This document shows, in pieces, positions 32,866 through 42,639 of a DNA stretch of 64,000 bases. Each line of letters opens with the position of its first letter. The first letter of the stretch is position 1. Under the pieces are notes generated by a model, which saw nothing but the letters and a program-made list of their open reading frames with translations, had not been told where the DNA came from and did not search any database. The DNA is from Patagioenas fasciata (taxonomy: Eukaryota > Chordata > Aves > Columbiformes > Columbidae): NCBI RefSeq assembly GCF_037038585.1, contig NW_027288732.1, positions 2,976,001-3,040,000 of the forward strand, given 5' to 3'. The translations under genes and the position numbers were made by a program.

Positions 32866-33321
32866 CGAAAAGTTTCATGAGGCAGCTGAAGCACCACGTG
32901 TGACTGGGAAAAGTCTCCCAGGACCTATGGGAGCTCTTCTGGAGTATGAGCTGGTAGGCATGAGCTGAAGTAGGGGACCTAAGGGGTGGTGCAGGGCTGC
33001 TGGGTGGGCTGAGCAGGGACCTCAGCAGCACAGCGGCTCATTGTGTCCCTTTGGACGCTGCTGTGAGGTCACTTCTGTCACAGGAACTGACTGACCAGCA
33101 GCGGGAAGGCAAATACTCAGAAGTCATGAAGGCCATCAGAAAGCTGCTCCCAAGATGATGACAGATGTGGGAAGGTCAAGGTGAACTGAGTCAAGAGAGG
33201 AGAGGAAAGAATGGCTTGGCCAAGAGAGATGAAAGATCTGGAGGGTTTCAGGTAACAGTGATGCCATTGTGACATTGACTGTGGCATTTATGTTAGGCCC
33301 TTACCTGCGTTCTAAGCAATA

Positions 33322-33650
33322 ATCTTAAACTCTAACCTTACCCCTAAATGCTAGCCCTCACCCTGACAGTAATGCACTACTTTAAACCCAATCTCAAAAT
33401 TTACCTCTAAGCCAAATCCCAAGCCCACAACCCCTTATTCTTAGTCTTATCCTTTTACTCACTTAAACCTCTACCCTGTATCCCTAGCCTTAAAATACCA
33501 GCCTTAATCTTAGCCCTCACCACAAACCTAAAAAACACCCCTAACTCACAAAGCTACCACACACCCTTAACACTAACCACGCACCTAAGCGGATTACCAG
33601 ATGCCTAATTCCTAACTCTGAACAGCAAGCTCTAACCCCTAACCTCTAAA
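33322..33650. repeat. Degenerate telomere-like (CCCTAA) tract
   Basis: The plus strand is strikingly poor in G and full of variants of CCCTAA: CTCTAACCTTACCCCTAAAT, CCCTCACCCTGA, TATCCCTAGCC, ACCCCTAACT, CCCTTAACACTAACC and CTCTAACCCCTAACCTCTAA. No perfect long array remains. It reads as the C-rich telomere strand on plus. It lies within about 1 kb of the symmetry axis of the inverted repeat. Confidence 0.55.
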
Positions 33651-35048
33651 GTGAACACCTCATGCTCAAAGCTCTCGTTCCCATGCTCAAACCCCATCAC
33701 CTCCAATCCCTCTCCCTACCATACTTAAGCAGTTTGGCCCCTTGGGGCAACATAGGGTGATTCTGGAGCAGCCACGGGCCATCTGAAGAAGGACGTGAGG
33801 TTACAGGTATTTGACCAGCTGTTAGGACCAAGGAGGAGATGGGCAGCATTGCTGAGACCAGGTCTGTGGTGCCTCAGGGACTTGTGGGCTGGCAAGAGGC
33901 ACACAGTTGTGATGGTGGCTCTGAGGTCACTTCCACCTGAGCACCTGATAGGCCACCTTCAGGCACATGGCTGGTCTATGTGTGTGTCATTAAAGCTGTG
34001 CCTAAGGAACTGATAAGCCACCAACATGCACGTAGCTTGAATGTTGTTTGCAAGGTCACTGCTGCCCTAGCACCTTGCAGGACTGTCATGGAGATGCGCC
34101 TGGCAGTCAGAGGAAGACCACCAGCAGGTGCATGTGAGACATGGAAATGACCTTGCAACCCTTGAGATTGTAAAGAAGGTATGTATTTACAGCACTGGAC
34201 ATACCGGGAATAATTTCACCTAATACCTGTGTGTATTTCCAGTAGCTGTGAGCTTGGTTAAATGCAGTAAAATGTTACATATTCATGAAAGTTTTAGGAA
34301 TGCCTATACACATTCATAACCTGTCCCCAAGAAGGCAGTTCTTATTACAGTGAGTTCTGGAAGACCATTTCCATAATCTCCACCTCCAGCTCCTCCTGGT
34401 TGCAGCTGCGCAGTGATCGTGACCCCGGGTCCTCTTCTCTGTACCTGGGACCTTTGGTCCAGTGTGATGAGTTGGCTGGGACTCAGACTGCTGAGCTGGT
34501 TAGAACTGGCGTATCTCCTGTCCTGTGCCCAAGTTTCTGTTATCTAGTTCACCCAAGGATGCACAAAGAATGCAAGGTTTTTTTATCTTTGCAAGGTGTC
34601 AGCAAACTCCTGTTTCTCATACAATAAGTTACACAAAGCTAGGCAAGGTTAGGCAATAGAGATGTGGGTTAAGGCTTAGCTCTCTGTTAGCTCTTTAAGT
34701 GTTAGTTCTTTAAGTGTTAATTAGTTAATTGTTAATTGCCTGTATCAAGCTGGTGGAGGTGAAGTCAGCCTGCCCAGGGTGGGGGAGAATGTGACTGCCA
34801 GTACCTTGGTACCACCCTGGTGTGTACATGGGGAGAGGTACAGTGGAGCACAAAAGGTGCTAAGGAGCCATCAACTGCCCTATTGAAGGCTCTGGATCTC
34901 AGGGGGTTGTGCAACTGCCACAGTGGGGCATTGTGATGTCACAAAGGAGCCTGCCCAGGCACCCCTTTAAATACAGGGCAGGGAGGCGGTCACCCCACCG
35001 TGGCCTGGTCCCAGTGAAAGAAGAGACACGGCCACTCTCACCACCGCT
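33651..35048. other. Spacer centre, no gene recognised
   Basis: Contains a weak internal repeat (GAGGTCACTTC..., CTGATAGGCCACC / CTGATAAGCCACC at about 33945 and 34010) and GTTAGTTCTTTAAGT repeated near 34690-34715. A TATA-like TTTAAATA at 34966-34973 lies in GC-rich sequence next to a CRE-like TGATGTCA, but no gene start follows. The axis of the palindrome falls here. Confidence 0.4.
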
Positions 35049-35823
35049 ATGTCCCATCCCTGGACACTTTCGGCCACCAAGACCAAGTTGTCCATCTCTG
35101 GACCCAAGATGTCCCATCTCCAGCCCCCTTGGACCAACCAGACCCTGGATGCCTCATCCCTGGACCACTTAAGGCCAACAAGATGTCCCACGTTTGGACT
35201 CTCTGAGGCCATCAGGAGCCAAAATTTCCCATCCCTGGATCCCTTAAGTGACCAAGACCAAGACGTCCCATCCCTGAACACTATGTGGCCACCAAGACAC
35301 AGGATGTCCCATGCCTGGATACATTAGGTGACCAAGACGTAAAATATCCTATCCCTGGGCCCCTTGGGCTACCAGGACCTATAATGTCCCATCCCTGCAC
35401 CCCTAGGGAGATGGCCTATCCCTGGACCCTTTGGAGACACCAAGTATTAAAATGTCCCATCTCCAGCCCCCTTGAGCCAACCAGGCCAAGATCTCCCATC
35501 TCTGGTCCCCTTAGGCCACCAAAAGACCTAAAATGTCCTTTTCCTGGAACTGTTGGACCGCCGAGAGCCAGGATGTCCCATCCGAGACTCAAGATGTCCT
35601 ATCCCTGCACACTCTGGGACACCCTTGGGCCACCAAGATCTTAAAATGCCCCAACCCTTGGACCACCCAGACCAAGATGTCCCATCCCTGGAAACTCTGG
35701 GACAACCAGGCAAAGATGTCCCATCCCTGGACATTTTGGGGCCACAAAGACCAAGGTTGTCCCATCTTGGGACCCAAGATGTCCCATCTGCAGACATCTT
35801 GCACCACCAAGACCAAGGATTTT
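35049..35823. repeat. Minisatellite, about 35-45 bp unit, first block
   Basis: Degenerate tandem units built on ATGTCCCATCCCTGGACAC, then a short TTGGGCCACCAAGACCA part. About 18-20 units with variable lengths. Frames open through it are only the repeat translated. Confidence 0.9.
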
Positions 35824-36206
35824 TGAGCGGCGGAGGAACACGCAGGTCGACTCAATATGAGTGATAAAGCATAGTTCGATTTATTAGCCCAAATAGCATA
35901 TACTTATACAGTTCACGATAATTATGCATACCTGTCACCTACCAATTGGCTTAAGCTCTAACAGTCACATTTGCATGGTCCTCCTACTTGCAGCTGCTAG
36001 CTATGCTTATTCTACACTGTAGTGCTCTTGATAGCTGTTTGTGAAACTCTGCCAAGGTCTCAGTGACCTTGCTGATTTTACTGAAACAGTCAGCGGTTCC
36101 CACTGCGGCCCAGTCTTGCTACTTATGCTAAGGCCTTCAGAATAGGCTATGCTCATACAACCGCTCTGTAGACCCACGTCCCCCATTTCCAAGCCATTCT
36201 CCAACA
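35824..36206 (-). mobile_element. LTR-like element inserted in the minisatellite (probable solo LTR)
   Basis: About 380 bases of unrelated AT-richer sequence split the minisatellite. On the minus strand a TATA-like TATAAGTA (35901-35908) is followed by AATAAA (35880-35885) and then a short end near CGCCGCTCA, the order U3-TATA-R/poly(A)-U5 of retroviral LTRs. The far end carries the TG/CA terminus near 35824. No internal viral genes are present. The right border and target duplication could not be fixed. Confidence 0.45.
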
Positions 36207-37805
36207 AAGGTTTCCCACCTCTGGATGACTTAGGCCACCAAGTCATAAAATGTCCAATCCCAGACCTGGAATGTCCCATCCCTGGAGACTCTGGGCCATC
36301 AAGAACTAAGATCTCCCATCCCTGGAGACTTTGGGACACCCAGGTCAAGATGTCCCATCCCTGGACACTGTGAGGCCACCAAGACCCAGCATGTCCCATC
36401 CCTGGACACTTTGGGTAGTCAAGACCTAAAATGTCCCATCCCTGGACCCCTTGGGCCATTGAGAGCAAGAATGTCCCATCCCATACCCCGGATGACCCAC
36501 CCCTGGACATTTTGGGCCAACCAGACCGAAGATGTCCCATCCCTGGACCCCTTAGAACACCAAGACCCAAGACCCAATCTCTGGACAGTTTGGGGACACC
36601 AAGACCAGAGATGTCCCATCTCTGGACCCAAGATGTCCCATCTCCAGCCCCCTTGGGCCACCAAGACCTAAAATTCCCCAACCCTTGGACCACCCAGGCC
36701 AACAGGACAATTCCCTGGACACTTTGGGCCACCAAGATCCAGGATGTCACATCTCTGGGCCCCTTAGGTCATCAACACATAAAATGTCCAATCCCAGACC
36801 CCAGGTGTCCCATTCCTGGACACTTTTGGACACCAAGACCTAAAATGTGCCATCCCTGGACACTTTGATGCACCCATGTCTAGATGTCCCATCACTGGAC
36901 ACTGTGAGGCCACCAAGACCCAGGATGACACATCTCTGGACCCCTTTTGGCTACCAAGACCAGGATGCTTTCTGTCCAGTCATCTTGGGCCACCAAGACC
37001 AAGATGTCCCATCCCTGGACCACATTGGCTACCAAGAAACACTATGATTAATCTCTGGACCTCATGAGGACACCAAGACCCAGGATATCTCATCTCTGGG
37101 CCCAGATTGTCCCATCTCCAGCCCACTGGGCCATCAAGAGCCAAAATTTCCCATCCCTGTATCCCCTGGGCTACTCAGGGAAAGATGTCCCATCCCTGGG
37201 CCCCTTAGGCCACCAAGACCTAAAATGTCCCATTCCTGGACACTTTGGGGCCATGAAGACCAATGTTGTCCCATCTCAAGACCCAAGATATCCCATCTGC
37301 AGCCATCTTGGGCCACCAAGACCTAAAATGTCCCATCTCTGGACACTCTGGGACACCCAGGCCTAGATGTCCCGTGCTGGGACACTGTGATGCCACTAAC
37401 ACCCAGGATGTCCCACCTCTGGACCCCTTTGGCTACCAAGACCAAGATTTCCCATGTCCAGGCATCTTGGGCTGCCAAGACCAATATGTCCCATCTCTGG
37501 ACCACTTGAGCTACCAAGAGCCTGTATGTCCCATCTCTGGACATTGTGAGACCACCAAGACCCAGGGTATCTCATCCCTGGACTCAAATTATCACATCTC
37601 CAGCCCACTTGGGCCATCAAGATCCAAAATTTCCCATTCCTGTCTCCCCTGAGCTACTCAGGGAAAGATGTCCCATTCCTGGGCCCCTTAGGCCAACAAG
37701 ACCTAACATGTCCCATCTCTGGACACTTTGGGCCACCAAGACTTATAATGTCCCAACTCTGCATCCAATATGTCCCATTCCTGGACACTTTGGGGACACC
37801 AAGAT
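36207..37805. repeat. Minisatellite, second block
   Basis: Same unit as 35049-35823 (CATCCCTGGACACTTTGGGC and CACCAAGACC variants), about 40 units. Some longer-range order is visible: a super-unit near 37060-37320 resembles 37540-37800. It ends within about 25 bases of a myosin exon, so it occupies what was an intron or the downstream flank of that gene. Confidence 0.92.
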
Positions 37806-37831
37806 CAGGGCCCTGAGGGGCAGTGACTTAC

Positions 37832-38212
37832 GTGAGGAGGATGGACTGGTTGTCATGATCTGCCAGGAGGAGAGAGATGGGATGACATTAGGGGAGATGT
37901 TTGGGATCTTGGGGTTCACCCTCTTCCATATGAGGAGGGATGAAGTTCGAAGAGATGTTTGGGATTCTCCATCCTCCAGGTGAGGACCAGGTCTAGGTCA
38001 GGACCCATTTTTGGGGTGGGATCTTCAAGTTTGGGGTCCCAGCAGGAGGTCCCTACCCATCAGCATGTTCTGGTAAGACTGTTCGAGTCGGAGATGATGT
38101 GGGGAGGAGCTTCACTCCGCTTCTTGCCCTGGTAGGCGGCCACCACCTCGGCGTTGTAGATGGGCAGCCACTTGTAGTGGTTGATGGTCACACAAAAGAG
38201 CCCTGAGTAGGT
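37832..38212 (-). pseudogene. Sarcomeric myosin heavy chain gene fragment, exons 4 and 5
   Basis: On the minus strand an acceptor (CGTTGTCCAG) at 38213 opens an exon 38212-38057 reading [20 protein letters not shown], then [19 protein letters not shown]. This is the myosin motor-domain N-terminal region just before the P-loop exon. It breaks in the ISDNAYQNML part: two codons are lost and about five bases gained. It ends at a GTAGGG donor. After an intron of 197 bases comes a second exon 37859-37832, exactly 28 bases, encoding DHDNQSILLT (family DRENQSILIT), with a CTCCTGGCAG acceptor and GTAAGT donor. Muscle MYH genes have a 157-base exon 4 and a 28-base exon 5; here they are 156 and 28. The [10 protein letters not shown] text points to muscle, not non-muscle, myosin. 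No other exon was found in the window, so this is a stranded fragment. Confidence 0.88.
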
Positions 38213-38454
38213 CTGGACAACGGGCAGGTGGGTCAGAACCAGGAGGTCCTACCTCACCAGGAGGGGACATGTTGGGTGTGGGTGGCCCAAGGGGTCCAGG
38301 GATGGGACATTTTGGGTCTGAGTGGTCCAAGGGTGCTTGGGAAGGGCCACCAGGTTCTAGGTGCCCCAAAAATCATGGGGAACCCACCCAGGTTCTAGGT
38401 GCCCCATAGACCCTTCTGGAGGTTCATCCACTTCTAGTGAACCTCAAGAGCTTC
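38213..38454. other. Degenerate minisatellite-like intron remnant
   Basis: Isolated minisatellite units (GGTCCAGGGATGGGACATTT on plus) and GGTTCTAGGTGCCCCA repeated twice (about 38352 and 38392). Probably the remnant of the myosin upstream intron. Exon 3 is not visible. Confidence 0.4.
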
Positions 38455-38838
38455 AGGGCAGCAGTCACACAGTCACAGAGTCGCAGTGTCACAGCCAGAG
38501 TCATAGTCACAGTGTCACAGAGTCAGGGAGTCACAGACTCACAGTCACGGAGTCACGGACTCACAGTCACAGAGTCACCGTCACAAAGTCACAGTCAGAA
38601 ACACAGTCACAGAGTCACAGAGTCAGAGTCACAGAGTCACCGTCACAAAGTCACAGCCAGAATCACAGTCACACAGTCACACAGTCACAGTCACACAGAC
38701 AGAGTCACAGAGGCACAGTGTTACAGTCACAGAGTTGCAGTCACAGAGTCACAGTAAGAGTCACAGAGCCACAGTCAGAGTCACGGAGTCACAGAGTCAC
38801 AATCACAGAATTACAGAGTCACAGAGTCACAGTTCTCA
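38455..38838. repeat. TCACAG / TCACAGAG tandem array
   Basis: About 50 units of six to eight bases (CACAGT, CACAGAGT and point variants). Translated frames give S/H/Q-rich peptides that are pure repeat, not a protein. Confidence 0.95.
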
Positions 38839-38842
38839 TCCC

Positions 38843-39103
38843 ATTTGGTTCAGCACTGGTGTGACCCCACACACACGGGGGTGTGCCAGTGTGCGGCTTC
38901 CCAGTTTGGAGAAGCAGGGAGGAACTGGAGAGTGCAGGGCTCTGCCAAGGCAGGTTCAGCACCTGTGCACATGGTGTGGGATGCTGAGGGACCTGGGCTG
39001 CTTTGGCCCAGCAGCGCTGGGGAGGCTGCAGCAGTGCAGGAGTAGCCTGAGAGTGCTCGAAGGGTGGTTTCAGAGGTGGTGGAGGTTTTCTTCATAGTGG
39101 GAA
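38843..39103. repeat. Duplicon block E (inverted copy of 9000-9265)
   Basis: Nearly the same sequence as 9000-9265 in reverse orientation. It marks the outer part of the OR14 copy 4 unit. Confidence 0.7.
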
Positions 39104-39910
39104 TCACAGAATCACAGAATGGACTGGGTTGCAAAAGACCTCAGACATCATCAAATCCAACCCTAGGTCCAACTCCAGTCTGTTTGCTAGATCATGGCAC
39201 TAAGTGCCATGTCCAATCTCAGTTTAAAAACCTCCAGGGACGGTGAGTCCAGCACCTCCCTGGGCAGCCATTCCAATGCCTGACCGCTCTCTCTGTGAAG
39301 AATTTCTTCCTAATCTCCAGCCTAAATTTCCTCTGGCAGAGTTTAAGCCCATGCCCCCTTGTCCTATTGCTGACTGCCTGGGAGAAGAGCCCAATCCCCC
39401 CTGGCTAGAACTGCCCTTCAGGTCGTTCTAGAGAGTGCTGAGCTCACCTCTAAGCCTCCTCTTCTCCAGACTGAACAAGCCCAGCTCCCTCAGCCTCTCC
39501 CCATAGGGCTTGTGCTCAAGTCCCTTCACCAGTCTTGTTGCTCTTCTCTGGATCCACTCCAGCGCTTCAATCTCTTTCCTGAACTGAGGGGGTAAGAACT
39601 GAACACAATAGTCCAGGTGTGGCCTCACTTCCCACGCTATTTTTGATACAGGACAGGATACCATTGGCCTTCTTGGCCACCTAGGCACACTGGTGGCTCA
39701 TGTTGAGCTTCCTGTCAATTAGCAGCCTCAGGTCCCTTTCTGCCTGACTGCTCTCCAGCCACTGTGTGCCCAGCCTGTAGTGCTGCAGGGAGTTGTTGTG
39801 GCCAAAGTGCAGGACCCAGAACTTGGCCTTTTTGAACTTCATCCCATTGGAATCAGCCCATTTTTCTAGTCTATCCAGATCCCTCTGCAGAGCCCTCCTG
39901 CCTTCCAGTA
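39104..39910 (-). mobile_element. CR1 LINE 3' region
   Basis: Starts AATCACAGAATCACAGAATG and runs through CACCTCCCTGGGCAGCCATT and GATCCACTCCAGCGCTTC to TCTGCAGAGCCCTCCTGCC. Subfamily differs from the other CR1 copies in the window. It sits between block E and the OR14 5' flank, so it inserted into the unit. Confidence 0.88.
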
Positions 39911-40030
39911 GGTTGCCTTCAAATGGCCGAATGTGATTTTAGGACTGTATAAATTTAACTACTCATACATTTATACATTTGGCCCTTTGAAGGCAACCGT
40001 GAGGCTGATGTGACCCCCGGTGAAAATCAA
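39911..40030. mobile_element. Truncated hAT-type MITE (third copy)
   Basis: GTTGCCTTCAAATGGCCGAA through ATACATTTGGCCCTTTGAAG to GACCCCCGGTGAAAAT matches the interior of 23417-23595. Both terminal inverted repeats are missing or damaged. Confidence 0.75.
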
Positions 40031-41347
40031 TATGAAAGGCAATGTAGGTGGTTGGTTGCTAAGGGATTATTGAGAGACAAATCTTCACAGTCCTAACACG
40101 GTAAGTCTCTGCATGTAGGACAATGCAACTGCTTTTCCTGAAGGAATGTCCTGAAAGCGGCACATGACACAGTGTTGCAGGATCTGCCAGGTCTCTCTCA
40201 CAGTATCTCTGTTGCAGAGAAGAACACACTCCAGAGCAGGGTTTCCCTGCTGCACTGTCAGTGGGAAAGGGCATGATGGCACCTTCTGCTGAGGATGACT
40301 GCCTGGGGAGCACCCAGGGGTGCCCAGCCCTGTCCTGCAGAGCAGGGTCCCTGCACCCCAGGGCTGTGCCAGGGCAGGTACTCTGCTGCCTGCCAGGGTC
40401 AGCGCTCAGGCTGCCCAGGGAGATCCCAACAACACTGAGGGGAGAAGCTGCGGGGGGAAGGAGCGACCCACGGCAGGGCAAGGTCCTTCTGCTGTTGGGT
40501 TCTCTGTGAGTCAGGGTTGCTCACTCCAGACCTCTTACAATAGGACGTTTCAAGAAGATCTATACAGATATTACTAAAAAGATAAGGAGCTTTTAGTTAT
40601 CTCTTCCATGACTCAGGGGAGGGAGGTTGTAGGAAAAGATAAATGTAAAAGAAGCTCTCAAGTTTTAGCAAGTCACTGAGACTCCTGAACTGCAACTCTG
40701 AGTGATCAGTTCATCTGCCAGAAGCCTCTGAACATCCCTTCAGCCACTCCCCTGCCTGTGGACAGCAGGAGCATCACAGCAGCTGAACCTGTCCTTTTTT
40801 CCAACCTGCAAACAGGAAGATGCCCCCAGGCAGTGCCCTGTGAACAGGCAGGATCTAGAGAGCCAGGGTGAGAGTACAGACGGTGGGATGATCTGTGAGT
40901 GCTGACAGGGAAGAGACATGGACAGGGGAACACCTCCCAGGAGGAAAATCTCCTGGCAGAAGGGACAGGATCAATGAATGAGATGAAACTCAAACAAGAA
41001 ATGCAGTCAAAGGGTGAATTCAGAGATTTGTGTATGATCCCCTGCAGTGCAGATCCCTCCTCTGAGCAGCCCCCTGGCCTCCTCTCCCACCCAGCAAGGC
41101 CTCTGCCCTCAGGGCCGGGGGCTCCAAGGAAAGAACCAGTGGGCACAGGCCCTGCTCCTTGTGGCACCTGCAGACAGAACCACGAGGGCTCAGCCACAGA
41201 GTTGGAGGAAGGTCTGGAAAAGGACAAGGGGGTGTGGATCAGGGGGAGGGTGTATGAGAAATAGCTTTGATTTTGCTCAGAGAAGTCTCCCCTAACTTGT
41301 CACTTTCTTTTGATCCTGTGACAGTGCCACGTGCTCATCAGCAGCAA
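40031..41347 (+). repeat. Conserved OR14 5' flank (copy 4)
   Basis: Inverted relative to 5788-8165. Shares GCAGAGCAGGGTCCCTGCACC near 40339, CCTGCAAACAGGAAGATGCC near 40805 and GATCCCTCCTCTGAGCAG near 41051. It ends with the splice acceptor ATCCTGTGACAG 24 bases before the start codon. It carries the block lost from the right arm copy. Confidence 0.65.
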
Positions 41348-42280
41348 ATGTACAACAGCAGCTCCATCACCCAGTTCCTCCTTCTGGCATTCTCAGACAC
41401 ACGGGAGCTGCAGCCCTTGCACTTCTGGCCGTTCCTGGGCATCTACCTGGCTGCCCTCCTGGGCAACGGCCTCATCATCACCACCATAGCCTGGGACCAG
41501 CACCTCCACACCCCCATGTACTTCTTCCTACTCAAACTCTCCCTCCTTGACCTGGGCTGCATCTCCACCACTGTACCCAAGTCCATGGCCAATTCCCTCT
41601 GGGACACAAGGGGCATCTCCTACACAGGATGTGCTGCCCAGATCTTATGGTTTTTGATCTTTATAACAGCAGAATATTCTGTTCTCACCATCATGTCCTA
41701 CGACCGCTACATTGCCATCTGCAAACCCCTGCACTACGGGACCCTCCTGGGCAGCAGAGCTTGTGTCCACATGGCAGCAGCTGCCTGGGCCACTGGGTTT
41801 CTCTATTCTCTGCTGCACACAGCCAATACATTTTCACTGCCACTGAGCAAGGGCAATGCTGTGGACCAGTTCTTCTGTGAAATCCCTCTGATCCTCAAGC
41901 TTTCCTACTCACACTCCTACCTCAGGGAAGCTGGGCTTCTTGCTTTCAGTGGTTTTCTGGTTTTGGGATGTTTTTTGTTCATTGTGGTGTCCTATGTGCA
42001 GATCTTCATGGCTGTGCTGAGGATCCCCTCTGAGCAGGGATGGCACAAAGCCTTTTCCACCTGCCTCCCTCACCTGGCCGTGGTCTCCCTGTTTATCAGC
42101 ACTGGTGCATTTGCCTACCTGAAGCCCCTCTCTGTCTCCTCCCCATCCCTGGACCTACTGGTGTCTGTTCTGTACTCGCTGGTACCTCCGACATTGAACC
42201 CCCTCATTTATAGCATGAGGAACCAGGAGCTCAAGAATGCTCTGAGGAAGCTGATTACTGGATGTTTTCAGCAGCCATAG
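41348..42280 (+). CDS. Olfactory receptor, OR14-type (copy 4, intact)
   Basis: A 310-residue odorant GPCR. Landmarks: glycosylation site NSS at 3-5, GN at 39-40, PMYFF at 56-60, MSYDRYIAIC at 116-125, C95 and C177 for the conserved disulfide, KAFSTC and NPLIYSMRN. The two other ECL2 cysteines kept by sister copies at 167 and 187 are here Ser (LPLSKG) and Tyr (LSYSHS), a paired loss. TM3 also differs strongly from sisters (ILWFLIFITAEYSVLTIM). The start ATG follows the conserved acceptor; the in-frame extension to 41267 begins without ATG and was rejected. It lies in the palindrome spacer just inside the right arm. Intact, likely functional, perhaps with altered odorant range. Confidence 0.93.
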   Translation: MYNSSSITQFLLLAFSDTRELQPLHFWPFLGIYLAALLGNGLIITTIAWDQHLHTPMYFFLLKLSLLDLGCISTTVPKSMANSLWDTRGISYTGCAAQILWFLIFITAEYSVLTIMSYDRYIAICKPLHYGTLLGSRACVHMAAAAWATGFLYSLLHTANTFSLPLSKGNAVDQFFCEIPLILKLSYSHSYLREAGLLAFSGFLVLGCFLFIVVSYVQIFMAVLRIPSEQGWHKAFSTCLPHLAVVSLFISTGAFAYLKPLSVSSPSLDLLVSVLYSLVPPTLNPLIYSMRNQELKNALRKLITGCFQQP

Positions 42281-42482
42281 ACGGCCTACTTTCTCTGCAG
42301 TGAGCTCCAGTGTACATCATGACAGGCTAAGTTTGTTTTTCTTTCTCTACTTTTTTTTTCCCTTTTCCCCACATGTTGTCATCTTCAAAGTTATGTCACT
42401 ATTCATCCCATTAAGTATCCTCACATTTTGTGTGACTGAGACACTTTGTGTAAATGGGGAGTTTCTCATTGTATTTAAGTGA

Positions 42483-42488
42483 AATAAA
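42483..42488 (+). terminator. Poly(A) signal of OR14 copy 4 (AATAAA)
   Basis: AATAAA 203 bases past the stop, in GTATTTAAGTGAAATAAATG, the same context as behind the other OR14 copies. Confidence 0.7.
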
Positions 42489-42639
42489 TGAACCTACAAC
42501 AGCTTTTTTTGTTTGTTTTCAGTCTGAGATCCATCCTCAGAATAGTCAGAAGGAATGTGACATGAAAACACCTTCCTGGCTGCATCAGCTCTGGGAAGGC
42601 TGCTCTGTGCCTGGAGCAGTAAGAGCTCTTGAGGTCCTC

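Noticed and set aside
35049-37805. Open frames with repeated CPIPGP / MSHPWT-type peptides
   Set aside because: They are the minisatellite unit translated in several frames and on both strands; length and sequence of units vary by non-multiples of three.
38361-38864. 167-codon SHSVTESQ-rich frame
   Set aside because: Pure translation of the TCACAG array; no start context, no non-repeat portion.
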